Source: Folioceros fuciformis
Lineage: Eukaryota > Anthocerotophyta > Anthocerotopsida > Anthocerotales
Length of the DNA stretch: 64,000 bases
Direction of reading: 5' to 3'
Assembly: GCA_049999805.1 (NCBI GenBank)
Contig: JBNGIO010006380.1
Coordinates: 552,735-616,734 of the forward strand
Part shown: piece after piece, positions 45,811-57,285 of the stretch
How the letters are laid out: each line of letters begins with the position of its first letter
How positions within the stretch are numbered: position 1 is the first letter of the stretch
Notes under the pieces: generated by a model
Told to the model about the DNA's origin: nothing
Database searches by the model: none
What the model saw: the letters and a program-made list of their open reading frames with translations, nothing else
Program-made: the position numbers and the translations under genes

Positions 45811-48342
45811 GGAGGCTCCATGCCGTGCAAGCTGCCGTGGCGGGGGTTAGTGCATTGATGAAAGTGTAGCTCGAAATCTTGTCACATACAAGTGTATCCA
45901 GACGTTCATGGACAGGTACCCTTGAGATGTTCCTGTTCTGAAAAGCCGGATTTGCATAACGAACGCGGAGTTACGAACGTGGAGTTGCAAATAGTTTATG
46001 TATGGTTTTATAATGCTGTGTGCTGCAAGTGAGAGCCGCAGCTGTCCCGTGTCTAGTCCCAATAGGCAGGGCCTGGGATAGGGCAGTGCAGTGCAGCATG
46101 CGTGGTGGGTGAGTGGGTAGGTGGGCGATGATTAGAGAGAGACAGGGAGCTGGTGGAGCCATGGGGGTGGTGCTGCTACACTTGGCGAGAAGCTGAGCGG
46201 CGAGGCGGGCCCTGCGGCATGTGGGTGTGTCAGAAGGTGGGACGCCGCGCCAGATGGCCCGGCCTAGTGCGGTCTCCTATCTATCCAGGGGCTCCAGTCA
46301 CAGCTCGAGAAAAGATGGCTGCCATATCGTTTTCTGCTTTTCCCCTTCAGGTCCTTCCTTGCCTTTCCCCCTTCGTCGAGACTCCAGCAGTCGCGTGGGA
46401 AGGAGCACGTTATTCCCCGCCCGCCTACGTTTTATGTAACGCTTCACTATCGGATTATGGAATCTAATCCATGTGGAATATGTATTTTATAAGTACATAT
46501 GATTTAATACATGACCATCCGTACAGTCCGACCTTCTGCTTCCTTGTTGTTTACGGTGCGTGCCATGTCCCTACCGCCGGGGCCCCAAGACCTGCGGTAT
46601 TTGTAAAAATAGAGAGGCTAGTTGTGCACGCGCCGACCGTACCATCCCTCTTCCTCGATTTCATTTACTAATGCCTTACATTCTGTGAGCGGAGAGCATG
46701 AGTGGCATCAGGGGGGTATGATGAATCCCAGCGGTAAGAGTGTGGGTGGCATGCGCGTGTCGGCCGCAGGGGAAGGAAGAGCTATGTCGGCAACACGTGC
46801 CCCGCTGCATGTCTCTGCCCCCCTCTCTCTGTCCCTTATATACATGTACCTACATACATACACATTCACATGTATGTCCATTAGTATGAATGAATCAATG
46901 CAGAATTTGCACGATATTAGCCAAAAAACCTGACTGGAGTTGAGTTTGAGCGACCGGGTGGGCGGCCCGGCCATGCGCGTGCTGCAGCGTCACGTGAAGC
47001 CATGCTCCTGCTTGTCGTTTTCTTCCGCCATGTGCCTGCCGCTTTCCAGGCTCTACTCCCTCCTAATCCAGGCCTGGGACCCTCGTAATCCCTAATTGCA
47101 CCAACTCTCGTAATCCCTAATTGCACCAACTCTCGTAATCCCTAATTGCACCAACTCTCGTAATCCCTAATTGCAACAACTCAGTCTCCAGTGCCTGTTG
47201 GTGGTCTCATAAGACGGGGACCTGGTTCCTTCGGACCTTCCTCCGCCCTGTCTTCACCATGGGGCCTAGGCATGGGTGGGAACTGGTCTCCGTTTGCGGG
47301 CCTGCGGCCCAGGAGCGCGGGCCCCCCCTCCCCCGTCCCGTCCCTCCCAACTCATGGTGAGGAGAAGTCGGAGCCGCGGAACGGGCGGTCCTCAGCGCCC
47401 TGCCCCCGGGAGGCCGGGGGGGCCCTCTTGCCTCCTGGGACCGGCGGGCCGCGGACCCTGTCCCATATCCGCCTGCTTCTGCACTAAATACAATTCGGAC
47501 ATACAATAAAGGAACGTGGTACAGTACACCATGTACATGTACATGGACCCTGTTGCACAGGCCCCAGCTGATGAGCGCAGCAGAGCAGAACAGAGAAGAT
47601 ACAACCGGGCCCCGGCCACCCTCCCCGCCTCCAAGTTGCGGATGAAATCTCCAAATGATGAGCCAAATATTCGCAGAGGCTTCAGGCCAGGGAAGGGCAT
47701 GCATGCGCGGCCGGACTCCCCCTACCCCCACTTGCTCCCCGCCCTGGAAGATCTCGGCAGATGGGTCTCGGGAGATGGGGCGGGCTGGGGCCCAACCGAG
47801 TGTCCAACCCTGCGTCGCATGGAAACCTTGCTCCTCTTGAAAACGATGTCCGGACTCTAGTCTTTAATAACAAGACCTTTTACCACTTGGCCCTGCTTGC
47901 GAAAGCAACATACTCTGGGGACATTGTCATGGATAATACTGCGATTGCGACAAGCACGATCTTTAACACCGACAAACATACTCACACACATATGTATGTA
48001 AGAAAGGAGAAGAAGAAAAGAACAAGACAAAACTTGGAACAGATGTGGAACTGCTCCTCACCTGGAAGCCTGCTGCTGGGTGGAAGGAAAGAGATGTCAT
48101 GCTCGGTGGCACCGCGCGTCGCATCGCTCCTTGTGCCCAAGTTGTTGTTCAGGAAAGCAGCCCCGAGTCCACCCCATGCACGCCTCGAGTCAGTCACTTG
48201 GACCGGAGATTTCCCTCTTGTCCAACTTGACACCTTCCAACGGCAAGCGGCTGGAGCTCTTTTCCTAGTGCGATGCCGCGTCTCTCTCTTCGCTCTTCTG
48301 GCTCTCTCGCAAGGTGGGCCATGGCGGACCTATTTCACCGGC
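45811..48342. other. 2.5-kb stretch with no recognised gene
   Basis: Begins with the PRP28 3' flank. It contains GC-rich open frames on both strands around 47200-47800 with no family resemblance and a 25-bp tandem repeat at 47081-47183. A spliced or non-coding transcript cannot be excluded. Confidence 0.4.
47081..47183. repeat. Tandem repeat, four copies of 25 bp
   Basis: Unit CTCGTAATCCCTAATTGCAC plus CAACT, four consecutive copies, almost perfect, with the last copy altered to GCAACAACTC. Confidence 0.9.
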
Positions 48343-48639
48343 TCACAGCATGCGATGCCCCACAGCCTTCACGTGCACCATCCGCTTCTGCTCTTCTTCC
48401 GCCTCCTCCTCCGCTTGTTCCTCCACCTCCTTCCTGTTCTTCATATGCTTCCCAGCACGAAAAAAATTCAGCTTGCTCCAATTCGAGCACCTGGAGGAGC
48501 TCCGGGGATCCGAGCTTCCTCCTCCGCCTCCGTCCTGCACTTCGACGATCCAGTTCGTTCCTTGACCGGAAGCAAGGCCTGAGGCTGCAAGGGCAAGAGT
48601 GCGTCGACAAATCAACTTAGCGACAACAGCAGTGTCCAT
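48343..48639 (-). CDS. Hypothetical small protein
   Basis: A 98-codon minus-strand frame from ATG at 48639. The leader MDTAVVAKLICRRTLALAAS is free of acidic residues after Asp2 and could be an organelle presequence. The middle is Gly/Ser-rich, and the C-terminal third is strongly charged (KNRKEVEEQAEEEAEEEQKR). No family recognised. Its start lies about 370 bases from the divergent TPR gene start, a spacing like other divergent pairs here, which is the main argument for it. It may equally be a chance frame in GC-rich DNA. Confidence 0.3.
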   Translation of the reverse strand: MDTAVVAKLICRRTLALAASGLASGQGTNWIVEVQDGGGGGSSDPRSSSRCSNWSKLNFFRAGKHMKNRKEVEEQAEEEAEEEQKRMVHVKAVGHRML

Positions 48640-49008
48640 CCCATCTGCTCGAGACCGCTTCCAACAGTCTCACCTCCTTCTGCTCTAGCCTTCGACTTTG
48701 CTAGAAATCGGCGTGCAGAGCGTCAGCTTGTATCGCGTCCGTCCGCGCTACTCCGTCCGTGCTGCGAGCCCGGTGGCGGATCTTGCCATCCCCGATTACG
48801 CCCAAGCTCAACGACAGGTCGATGCTTCTCTCCCCCGCTTTCTCCATGGCTGCTGCTTCAACGCGCGCAGGCGAGACGAGCGCAGTGCATGCTCCGATCG
48901 CTGTGCCTCTTTGAGACCATTCCACTCGGTCAAGATCGCGCCTGCGCTCTTAGGCTACCAACCATAGCTGTGTGCCACCAGTAGTCGGTGATCCTCATCT
49001 TGCCAGCC

Positions 49009-49755
49009 ATGGCCGCGGCTAGAATGCTGTCCTTCCGCTTGACCCGAGCTCTGGCATCGGAAGCCTCCGCCAGCGACCGCAGGGCCCGACCCGCGGCTAC
49101 CGTATGCCAGCTCTCGCAAAGGTCGCCGTGGGGGAGCGTCTCTCTGCCGCGCCTCGGACACGGACCGGGTGGCGCCGACTCTGAGTGCAAGGTGCCCGTC
49201 TCCGACTCTCCTCGTAGCTCCCCGCTGCAGCCGTCCCTGTACGGGGAGCCGGCGGCGGTGAACTCGGGGTCTGAATTCGTGCTGGAGGAGGCTGCTGTAG
49301 GCAGAGTGGAGTGCAACAGCCGGGGCTGCCGGCCATGCATAGCGGAGCCCGACCCCGGGCTCATCACCAACTGGGGCAGGGCGACGCAAGACCAGAATGA
49401 GGCTCAGCTTGCCTCTGCCGTCCCGCAGAGCTCCAGGATAGCCACCTACCACAACCGGAGCACCTCCAGAGACCGCAGCCTCCGCGGGCCCAAGCCTCAC
49501 TTCCCCTTGGATTTCGCGGAGTATCTGAACGAGGTGTGGATGGAGACGGCTGCGGCTGACAAGTACTTTGCGGCGGCCTTGGCTGCTAACCAGCACGATG
49601 CCGCGCTGCTGGTGGAGTATGCTCAATTTTGCTGGACCTCGCTCTCCGACGCCGATCGAGCTGAGAACTTCTTCAACCAAGCTTTGGAGCAGGCTCCCAA
49701 CGATTCCAGTATTCTGGCGAGCTATGCCAACTTCCTGTGGCAGACTGACCAGTAG
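49009..49755 (+). CDS. TPR-like protein, single exon
   Basis: 248 aa without introns. The N-terminal 100 residues are Arg/Ser/Ala-rich (MAAARMLSFRLTRALASEAS...), which may be an organelle-targeting leader. Two tetratricopeptide-like repeats follow near the C-terminus (about residues 178-248): AAADKYFAAALAANQHDAAL with LVEYAQFCW, and ADRAENFFNQALEQAPNDSS with ILASYANFLW. This layout matches a group of small plant TPR-like proteins whose repeats end with YANFLW. Role unknown; the repeats predict protein binding. ATG 49009 is used; an upstream in-frame extension to 48988 has no ATG. Confidence 0.7.
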   Translation: MAAARMLSFRLTRALASEASASDRRARPAATVCQLSQRSPWGSVSLPRLGHGPGGADSECKVPVSDSPRSSPLQPSLYGEPAAVNSGSEFVLEEAAVGRVECNSRGCRPCIAEPDPGLITNWGRATQDQNEAQLASAVPQSSRIATYHNRSTSRDRSLRGPKPHFPLDFAEYLNEVWMETAAADKYFAAALAANQHDAALLVEYAQFCWTSLSDADRAENFFNQALEQAPNDSSILASYANFLWQTDQ

Positions 49756-50553
49756 ATTATTAGGTACTTGGTCTGCCAGGAGCGAACTTTTCCTGCAATC
49801 TTCTTCTCTCCTTCTCCATGGCCTGCACCACTCAACTCATGTGCGTCCACCACGGACCTGTACAGTATACTCACTTTCAGCAACTCTGCGACTTATGACA
49901 CCAAGTTTTGCGTAGAATTTCTGTCCAAACTAATATAAAGGAGGAGCCGCAACCATCAACTGCTTGTCCCATGATCTACAGCTTTCAGATGCGCTCAACT
50001 TCCTTCTTCAATCTGGCCATGTGAATATCGCTGTTCCCATCTTCCTTCCAGCCTGCCTAAGACTGCTGTTTTGTGCATGGTGACTGAACCAAACATTTGC
50101 TGTGAAATGCAAGTGATTGTGTACTCGTGATCAATCACAGACTCTTGTCCAACGTTTTCCTCCATGGAATTCGAAGGACACACTCCTCCTTGTTCAAGTT
50201 ATTCGTTAAGAGTACTCTCGTGTGCACTGCTCGGCTTGACAGTTGCTCAAAATTTTGCTGGTTCCATTGACTCCCAATCTGTGATGGTATGGTTTTGGTG
50301 CAACGAACGTTCCTGTCCGTGTTTCACTCACGAAATTGTGCTGGGTGACTTTGCGAAGGTCACGAACGATGATAAGGCAATCGACACGAACCAACTGCGT
50401 TTCGCATATCTTTCGCATTCCGACGAAGACAGGTGTACTAGTCTGGGTAGAATCGGGTACAATTCTTCAATACTCACACGGCTAAATTACAATGCCAGTT
50501 ACGACCAAAGAGAGCGATAACACCGATCCATCGCTTTGGCGACCTCTTTGCAA
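49756..50553. other. Intergenic between convergent TPR and UBAC2-like genes
   Basis: 0.8 kb holding the two 3' flanks. Short open frames only, no recognisable gene. Confidence 0.5.
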
Positions 50554-52258
50554 TCAATGGGCCTGCGATTCTAGCAGTATGTTTGTGGCTACGTTTACGT
50601 CATTGCGAGCCCTTAACAGGGCTTGAGAGGCCATGGCCCTGTCAAAGCCCATTGCAACAAGAGTCGCCACGGACTCGTCCGAAGGTTGCAATATCGGGGC
50701 CAGAGGAGCAGAGGGCGCAAATCGGTTCTGCCACGGTGAAACACCAAAGAAAGTGAGACCAGCACTTTACTGTCAGAAAACCGCAAAAACCAGTGCACTT
50801 GTGTACTGCTGATACCTCATGGGGACGAGCATCTGCTGGCCCTTGCGGCCTTCCTGAGCCCGGTTGTGGTGGTGGGGACGAAAAGAAAGGTGAAAACAAT
50901 CGGCTAGTGGCAGCTGCCAGAAAGTCAGGAAACTGCACGGCCAACATAAAGACACTTGCCCACTGTAAGCAACTGAACAGGACCACCGACGGATCACCGC
51001 AGCGTTTAGCCAGAAAGCCAGTGTGGACTAACCTTAAGTCTGCGTATTCCAAAGATGTTTGATCGATAAGTGAAGCCAGCAAGGACACCACACAGTCCGG
51101 GTATCAAAGACCGTTTCCATGATGACAACAAGAGCTGCGCAAACGAACATCCTGCAAGTTATTCACCAACAGCAGCAGTAACCAACACAACTCAGCAGCG
51201 GCTTTTTAATTTGATCTGAAGCCAGACCTGCAAGCCAGCAGCGTATATGAATGACTTGTCTGAAAACCTTGCACCAAACACCTTGAAGCGAGTTGTGATT
51301 GGAATATCGAAAAAGAAAGGTACAAATGACGCGAAGATAAGACCATACGGGCCCGGGGCCAAGGTGTCTCCTCGTGTTGCTCGACCTGTTTCAAAAAGAA
51401 CATCGGTTGCCTCGTATTCAGTGACGAGAAGCCAGCCAGGCCTGATGTTAGAGGGCATTTGCCCAACACAATCCCTTCTTCCATTTATGCAATAACAATG
51501 GATCCATGACAACGCAAGACCCAGAACTGAACACGAGACGTGTTGGTACGCTGAGTCAGACTGCAGGAAATTTACCCCGAATGGCTGCAAGACCGACCAG
51601 CTCTAGAACTGTGGCGAGCGTGGTGCTCACCAACAGAAAAACCTACACCAAAAAGAAAGAACCATCAGACCATCAAACTTGAGAGCGTCCAAGTGCATCC
51701 AATTTAACATTCGAGAAAAGTATGATCCACCGAACTTACAGCATACTTGTTGGATCCAATGTGTCTTTCAAACACTCTAAAATAGTAGACGAGGTACAAG
51801 CCAAATATAGCCTCCGGAGTTGTCGAAAAAATAAAGGGAGAACACACAAGGCGCCAAAGTTGCAGCTTCCGGAAAATCCCCTGCCATTTCCTCGACTTTC
51901 TCAGTCAAGAACTTTCAATCCAGTGAGCTCTACCCTAAACATTCATGACTGGATATGCACCCGATCGAGAACCTGGCACACACCACAAAGGCACAACAGA
52001 AAACAGAGCTGGCACCTGATAGGAAATGCTACACGCCCTGGAACCACCTTGAAGGCCCACCACAGATATGAATCCGCATACCAGCACCAAGAGCTTCGTC
52101 ACCGGAGCATTATCTGAAAGGAGCCACAGCCAGAACCACGCTCAGCTACATCCGAGAAATCATTCACCGCCATCCAAATGGACCGTCGGTTCAAGTCCGG
52201 AAACAGGACGGAGCGGAGCGGAGGAGCTCTCACGGAAGCCAGATGGACCAGCGTTCAT
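50554..52258 (-). CDS. UBAC2: UBAC2-like rhomboid-fold membrane protein with UBA domain
   Basis: Plant homologue of UBAC2, an ER membrane rhomboid-pseudoprotease-type protein that binds ubiquitin and works in ER-associated degradation. Nine exons on the minus strand: 52258-52234, 52113-52048, 51972-51941, 51880-51740, 51642-51576, 51385-51228, 51134-51033, 50932-50816 and 50727-50554, giving 293 aa, the length I recall for Arabidopsis relatives. Blocks in order: [80 protein letters not shown] and [13 protein letters not shown]. The C-terminal UBA domain contains [13 protein letters not shown] and [19 protein letters not shown]. Several hydrophobic spans lie between residues 15 and 200. Exon 3 is only 32 nt. 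Divergent from the U11/U12-59K gene, about 710 bases between starts. Confidence 0.92.
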
Positions 52259-52969
52259 GATGCACCCGCCGGTTCTTGCGAAAACCCTGCTTGCTCCGAT
52301 CCCAGGCCCCGCGCTCAGCTACCCCCGAAAATCCTCTTGCAAGGTGACTCACAACAACCGAAGCCTTAGCCCAGCTAGGGCATCTCAAATCCTGACATCC
52401 CGCACTCTCCAGCTGAACACTCCTGCCGTATCCCTTTGTCAGAATCACTCCCGGCTCTGAATCCGCCACCTTCCCGAGCAATCAGACCTCGATCTACAAA
52501 TTGTCTGCAAACAAAGCGGCACCTTCCGGCGACGAAAACCACGAGGACCGACAGGGGAAGTGTGAAACGGGGACTGCCGCAAGCCCGTAACGTCGCATAG
52601 TCAAACAATCCCGAGTACCTACACGTATGTTTATCGTACTCAAACTCATTTATAAGAAATTCCTACGTTTTTTAATATTTTAAAATATCGTGTACATCGA
52701 AATCTGGGGAGTAACGACTTAGTGCACACGGGCACTGGGGGGGTAATTCTATCGGCACTAACAGCCGGCCTCGCAAGGTGCCAAAACTGAAGATCGATGC
52801 GCTTGTTTACCTATTTAACCTCGTGTGATACATTTCACCTCATTTATCTCTACACTTCTTATTTTAGTTCAGTGACGAACCCGTAATCTATAAAGCCCAG
52901 TGCCTGGGTTCTTACAGGCACCAACTTTGGAGTCGGGACGAGGATCACGAGATGACGCACTGAGCGGCA
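52259..52969. other. Shared upstream region of UBAC2-like (-) and U11/U12-59K (+) genes
   Basis: 710 bases between divergent starts. An AT-rich core at about 52620-52700 is flanked by GC-richer parts. No coding match; likely a bidirectional promoter. Confidence 0.5.
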
Positions 52970-55048
52970 ATGACGCCTGCTCAGCCTCTTCAAGTTCCTC
53001 CTGTTCCTCGTTGGCATAGCTATCAGGTGCTCAAGCAGCTGCGCGATCTGGAGGAAAATCTGTACCTTCTCAAGGCATTGTGAGTTGATTAGTGAGGAGA
53101 GGCGCTGGGACATATGACTTTGTTGGTTAGGTCGTGTCTGTTTCTTTTGTTAGAGCCTGGGAAGCTGTGTAGGGCATTGAGACAGCCGTGGTGTCTTGCA
53201 GGAAGGATGAGGCTGAGGTTCTTCTGGCACGTGAGACGGTGCCTGGATGGAGTGATACTTCAGCGTCTGCAGTGGAGACGCAGCCGGGAATTGAATTTTT
53301 GCCACCAGGTAGTGAACAGCCTGGGAGTGATGGTACCTGCCAAAGTGGTGAGGGAGGAGGCAAGGGTATTGTACCGGATAATGATGCTCAGCCAGTGAGT
53401 GTCTCTCACTTGACGCGTTTAAGGAACGCCTTAGAAGGTTCCTCCGTATGTTTCGAGGACAAAAGGGCAGCTGTTGCACGAGCTGCGATGAGTCTTTCTC
53501 GTGAAGTCGGGAGATTATTGGCACCGCTGGAGAAGGGTTCTGATGCCTTGGCTCAAGGACAGAAGGCTGATGTGATAGCTCAGCTAGCCATAAAGCGGCA
53601 AAAAGTGAAGCGGAACAGGAGGTGGAGAAGCAAACGCAGGCGAAATGCTGCTGTTGCCTTAGAGAAGGTGGGAGGAGGGAGGTTCAGCGTGTTGAGCTCT
53701 TGTTATTCTGGAGTGAAGCATGTATAGGAGGTTGTAGTTGCTACTTGGACCATGTACTGAGCTGGGAAGTGATGGCCACGTTGCTTTCTGTCGTGCAGGA
53801 AAGGGCAGCCTTTGAGAGGATTGACTCAGAAGTTGATGCTTGGAGAGCCAGAGAGATTGCGAGGGATAAAGTGAAGCGGAAGGTCAGATTGAGATTCTTC
53901 TGAATCTGCTTCGTTGTTGCACTACGGCGTCGTTTCATCATCATTGTAATGACACTGCAGATGGAGAACATGAAAGGGATTGCGCAAAAGAAGGCCAAGG
54001 AAGACCGGGTTAGGCAAGCTGAAAAGGTTTCCCGCCTCTTTTTGAATGTTTGTTTGGCAAACAGTTTGTGCAGCTAGTTTCCTACTCTATCTGATTCCCT
54101 TTTCCGTTCTCCTTTCTGGGCAGCAAGAGATGGGTTTGCTTGTTAAGAAGCTTCAAGAACTGCGAGCCCTACGTATACAGAAGCTGAAAAAACAGGGTGA
54201 GCATAGACCTTACCTTTGGGATTCTCCCAATGCTTGCCACTGTCTGTGCAGCGTGTTGATTGGAGATCTCTGATTGTTGGTTGTGATCAGGGAGGTTCTT
54301 CCCCGATGAGGATAATGAGTTCACTGAGCGGATTCGTTTAGCAGTTGAGGAGGAGGAAAAGCAGGCAGCAGCTGCTGCTGATACAAAAGCTGCAGCAGCT
54401 GCGATTGCTAATGCATCAGTGGCAGCAATGTCTGCTACCACGGCAGTGGCCTTGGATATTCCTAAAAAAGGAGTATCAGATGGTTTGGAGGAGGCACAAG
54501 GACAGGATCTTGCCGCAGTGGACAAGCCTAAAGCCAAACTAAATGACTCTTCTGGGACGACTGACGTCTCAGCCAAGCAACGGCCGAGTACAGAGGGACC
54601 AGATCTTACAGCAGACTATCATTGTGAGGGTCTGCCTCCAGAATTTTACCAGTACTTCTACGGGAGCAATTTTGATATGGGCACTCTGATTGAGGTTTGT
54701 GTGCGATTTCGTAATCTCTGTTCTGCATTTCAATTTTGACCTGGACTTTGTCGCATCTCAAGCTAGCTGACGTTGTACAGGTCAGACGATCATGGGACGC
54801 GTTCATCATGCCAGGTGGCAGGTTAGTCACTTGAAATTATAGCAAAAATTCCCACAATTCATTATTCAGAAGTTTGTCTACTGTTTGTCTTGTCAATGTG
54901 TTTCAGCCGAATACCAGGCCACTGGATCCAGGCGCCTGTCCCAGCCGATACCGTGTGGGCCTCTTATCTTGTCAGACCTGCGAGCACAAAAAGAGAGTTG
55001 CAGGTCGCAGCAGAAGATGAGAAGCATAGTAAGAAGCCAAGATCTTAA
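52970..55048 (+). CDS. Probable U11/U12 snRNP 59-kDa protein (PDCD7-like)
   Basis: Eight exons, 52970-53079, 53202-53667, 53799-53882, 53961-54026, 54124-54196, 54291-54694, 54781-54821 and 54907-55048, give 461 aa with consistent phases. The N-terminus (PRWHSYQVLKQLRDLEENLYLLKAL) starts a helical region. The middle is a long Lys/Arg/Glu-rich coiled coil (ERAAFERIDSEVDAW, KKLQELRALRIQKLKKQG). The C-terminus has FFPDEDNEFTERIR, an Ala-rich linker and the conserved end VRRSWDAFIMPGGSRIPGHW then APVPADTVWASYLV. This C-terminal RRxWD...SRIPGHW...P..DxxWASYLV pattern matches my memory of plant U11-59K/PDCD7 proteins, which sit in the minor-spliceosome U11/U12 di-snRNP. The name is inferred; the gene model is well supported. 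Confidence 0.65.
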
Positions 55049-55696
55049 CAGCCTGTCCCTTCTATCGAGTACATCTTGGCAGGGCCTTCTCTCGGGTACG
55101 ACTTGACGGCAAGAGTTGAAGGCAGACATTGTTACTGTGGGTGCCAACAGCTCACCGTCAATCACACCTGTTTCACAGGTTGCTGCTGTATTTACTCTGT
55201 GTTACACCTTGTTTGGTCTATGATGCCATGATTCGATACGTGTGTGCTTAACTTGTGGGTTCTGATTCGCAGACTTGCCAGCGGACAACTTCCTGGCACG
55301 GTTCTTTGACAAGGGGAGCTACCTGCGTTTACTAGAAGAACCAGCTGCGTTTTGTAATGGACGTCAAGGGCAAAGAAATGTATCCAAGGAGTATTTCACC
55401 ATGCAAGCAAGCTGGAGGTTGTTGTCATGACGGTGAAGGCTTCAGAAGTGCATTCCTTTTGCCACAGGCCCTTTCCTATGAAGGGTTTTGCAACACAGCC
55501 AAGCAGATCGTTCGCTAAGCGGCATTCGACTTGTCCGTATTTGGTAAGCAAGACAAGTACTGGCAGTGTCTTGACCGAAAATGCATCTTGCCAGTAGTGT
55601 GGTGGTGGCAGGTGTCGCGGTGCCTTCGCTCTGCGGAGTTTGTGGTTTCTACTGTTATTTAATAGGTAGTCCTCCGCCTCCGTGCGATCCAGATGT
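55049..55696. other. Intergenic between convergent 59K and RING genes
   Basis: 0.65 kb of shared 3' flanks. Open frames present are shadows with no family match. Confidence 0.5.
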
Positions 55697-56470
55697 CTAG
55701 AAAAATAGGAGGCACAGAATGACAAGGCAGCCGAGTAGAAGCAAAATTCTCGACAGCTGTGCTTCTTGTTGCTGGTCAGGTGTGAGCGGCGGTGGAGAAT
55801 ACAAGCCCCCATGAATACTTTGCACGCCACCGCCGTCTGGTAATCCGTGCACGTGAAAGCCGAAGAGAGAGGGGAAAAGGCCAAAGCCCGCCGAGAGCGT
55901 GATGTTCCCAAACCTGGCAGTGGCAGTAGGCCCGCCGGGGCCTGACATGTAGTTGAATCCGTGAGGGGCATAATGCAGAGCCTGATCCGAAACCTGGCGT
56001 GCCATATCAGGCCTCTGGCCCGCAGGCCGATGCGGGATGCTAATCCCTAACACAGTCTTGGTCCTGGGATCGACAGATCCAACCTTACCTCGGCCGTAGA
56101 GAGGAATGACCTTCTCCTCCTCCACATTCCCCTTGCACACAGGACACTCCTGCGAGATGGAGTGCACCTGGAGCCAACGGTAGAGACAGGGCCAGCAGAA
56201 GAGATGCCCGCAGAGCGTCACCACAGGGTCCTGCGCCAGTTCGAGACATATGTTGCAATCGAAGCTGCCGCCATCGCTGCCGCTAGTGGCCGCCACGGCC
56301 GCCACCACTTGGCTCTCATCTCCAGCGGAGTGCTGCGCCGCTGGCTCTTGCTCCTCTTGCTGTGAGGCTGCAGGTTCGCAATCTGCATACACCGCCACTG
56401 ATTGAGAACTCGCCTCCGATTGCATGATGCTGGCGGCTTCCATTTCCTTGCTTTCCGCTTCGCTACTCAT
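55697..56470 (-). CDS. RMA: RMA-type membrane-anchored RING E3 ubiquitin ligase
   Basis: 257 aa, no introns. The N-terminal 70 residues are acidic and Ala/Ser/Gln-rich. The C3HC4 RING is complete at residues 72-112: Cys72, Cys75, Cys87, His89, Cys92, Cys95, Cys109 and Cys112, within CNICLELAQDPVVTLCGHLF. It is followed by the plant RMA signature VIPLYGRG and PRPAGQRP-like Pro/Gly-rich sequence. The C-terminus is one hydrophobic segment (about residues 239-257) ending at the stop, a tail anchor as in Arabidopsis RMA1-3, ER-resident E3 ligases. The open frame extends upstream from a TTG; the first ATG is 56470. It is divergent from the mitochondrial carrier. Confidence 0.92.
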   Translation of the reverse strand: MSSEAESKEMEAASIMQSEASSQSVAVYADCEPAASQQEEQEPAAQHSAGDESQVVAAVAATSGSDGGSFDCNICLELAQDPVVTLCGHLFCWPCLYRWLQVHSISQECPVCKGNVEEEKVIPLYGRGKVGSVDPRTKTVLGISIPHRPAGQRPDMARQVSDQALHYAPHGFNYMSGPGGPTATARFGNITLSAGFGLFPSLFGFHVHGLPDGGGVQSIHGGLYSPPPLTPDQQQEAQLSRILLLLGCLVILCLLFF

Positions 56471-57285
56471 CCTAGTCCCGGTCCCAACGTCGCGCACCCG
56501 AAGGCGAAGCGCAGCATACGCTCCCTCTGCCGCTCCCACTCCCGCGTTGCTCAGGGGAGCGGGAGCGGCAACTGCATCCGCGCTGTCGCGCCGGAGCTGG
56601 TGAGACGTCTCCTTGCAGCGCGCTGTGAGACTCGAGAGCGGCAGGCGTGCCGCTTGGCAACCTCGCTCACTTCCGCCATGCGAGCTCGCGATTTTCTCAA
56701 AAACCAACCCTCCTCTTCCGAGCTAGGGCGGAAATCTCAAATCGTTGTGAAAATCGTTCACCGTTTTTCAAACTGAACCGTGTGCCGGCGCCGAATACTG
56801 TACTCAAACAAGGGCTCCAGCCTCAACTTGTCACACTTGGCAATTCGCGCAGCGAGTGCCAACCGAGTCTGAATTGGCCAGGACAGGAGTAGGTCTCTGA
56901 TTTGCTGAGACAGAGGGAAAAGTCTTCAGACAGTAAAAAGCCCCAGCAGTATGATGGCGTCAGCACATCGTGTGTTTATCTGACAGGGATCCACGATCGG
57001 ATGATGAAAGATGAAACCGGCATTGTTCAATGAACGTCCGTGGAATATGCACGCCTATAGGGAGCGAATATGCCGTTGTTACGTAGACGACACCTCGCTG
57101 TGGTTGTTGTGGAAATACATAGGGGATTCAGTGCACAAGGCTGGAGCTCACTGTTTGTGTCCCCATCCTGAACGTGTGGAGGTGCAGCAGCAGCACAGAA
57201 GGACAATGCGTGATTGATGGAGCAGGAGGTGGCAGCTGCAGGCAGCCGTTCCGTTGCGCGGTTTGATTAACCACAGAAGTGACCG
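56471..57285. other. Shared upstream region of RMA (-) and mitochondrial carrier (+)
   Basis: 815 bases between divergent starts with no recognised coding sequence. Likely promoters and 5' UTRs of both genes. Confidence 0.5.

Noticed and set aside
56471-56707. Upstream extension of the RMA frame to 56707
   Set aside because: Begins at TTG and is GC-rich low complexity; ATG 56470 begins the RMA-like acidic leader.
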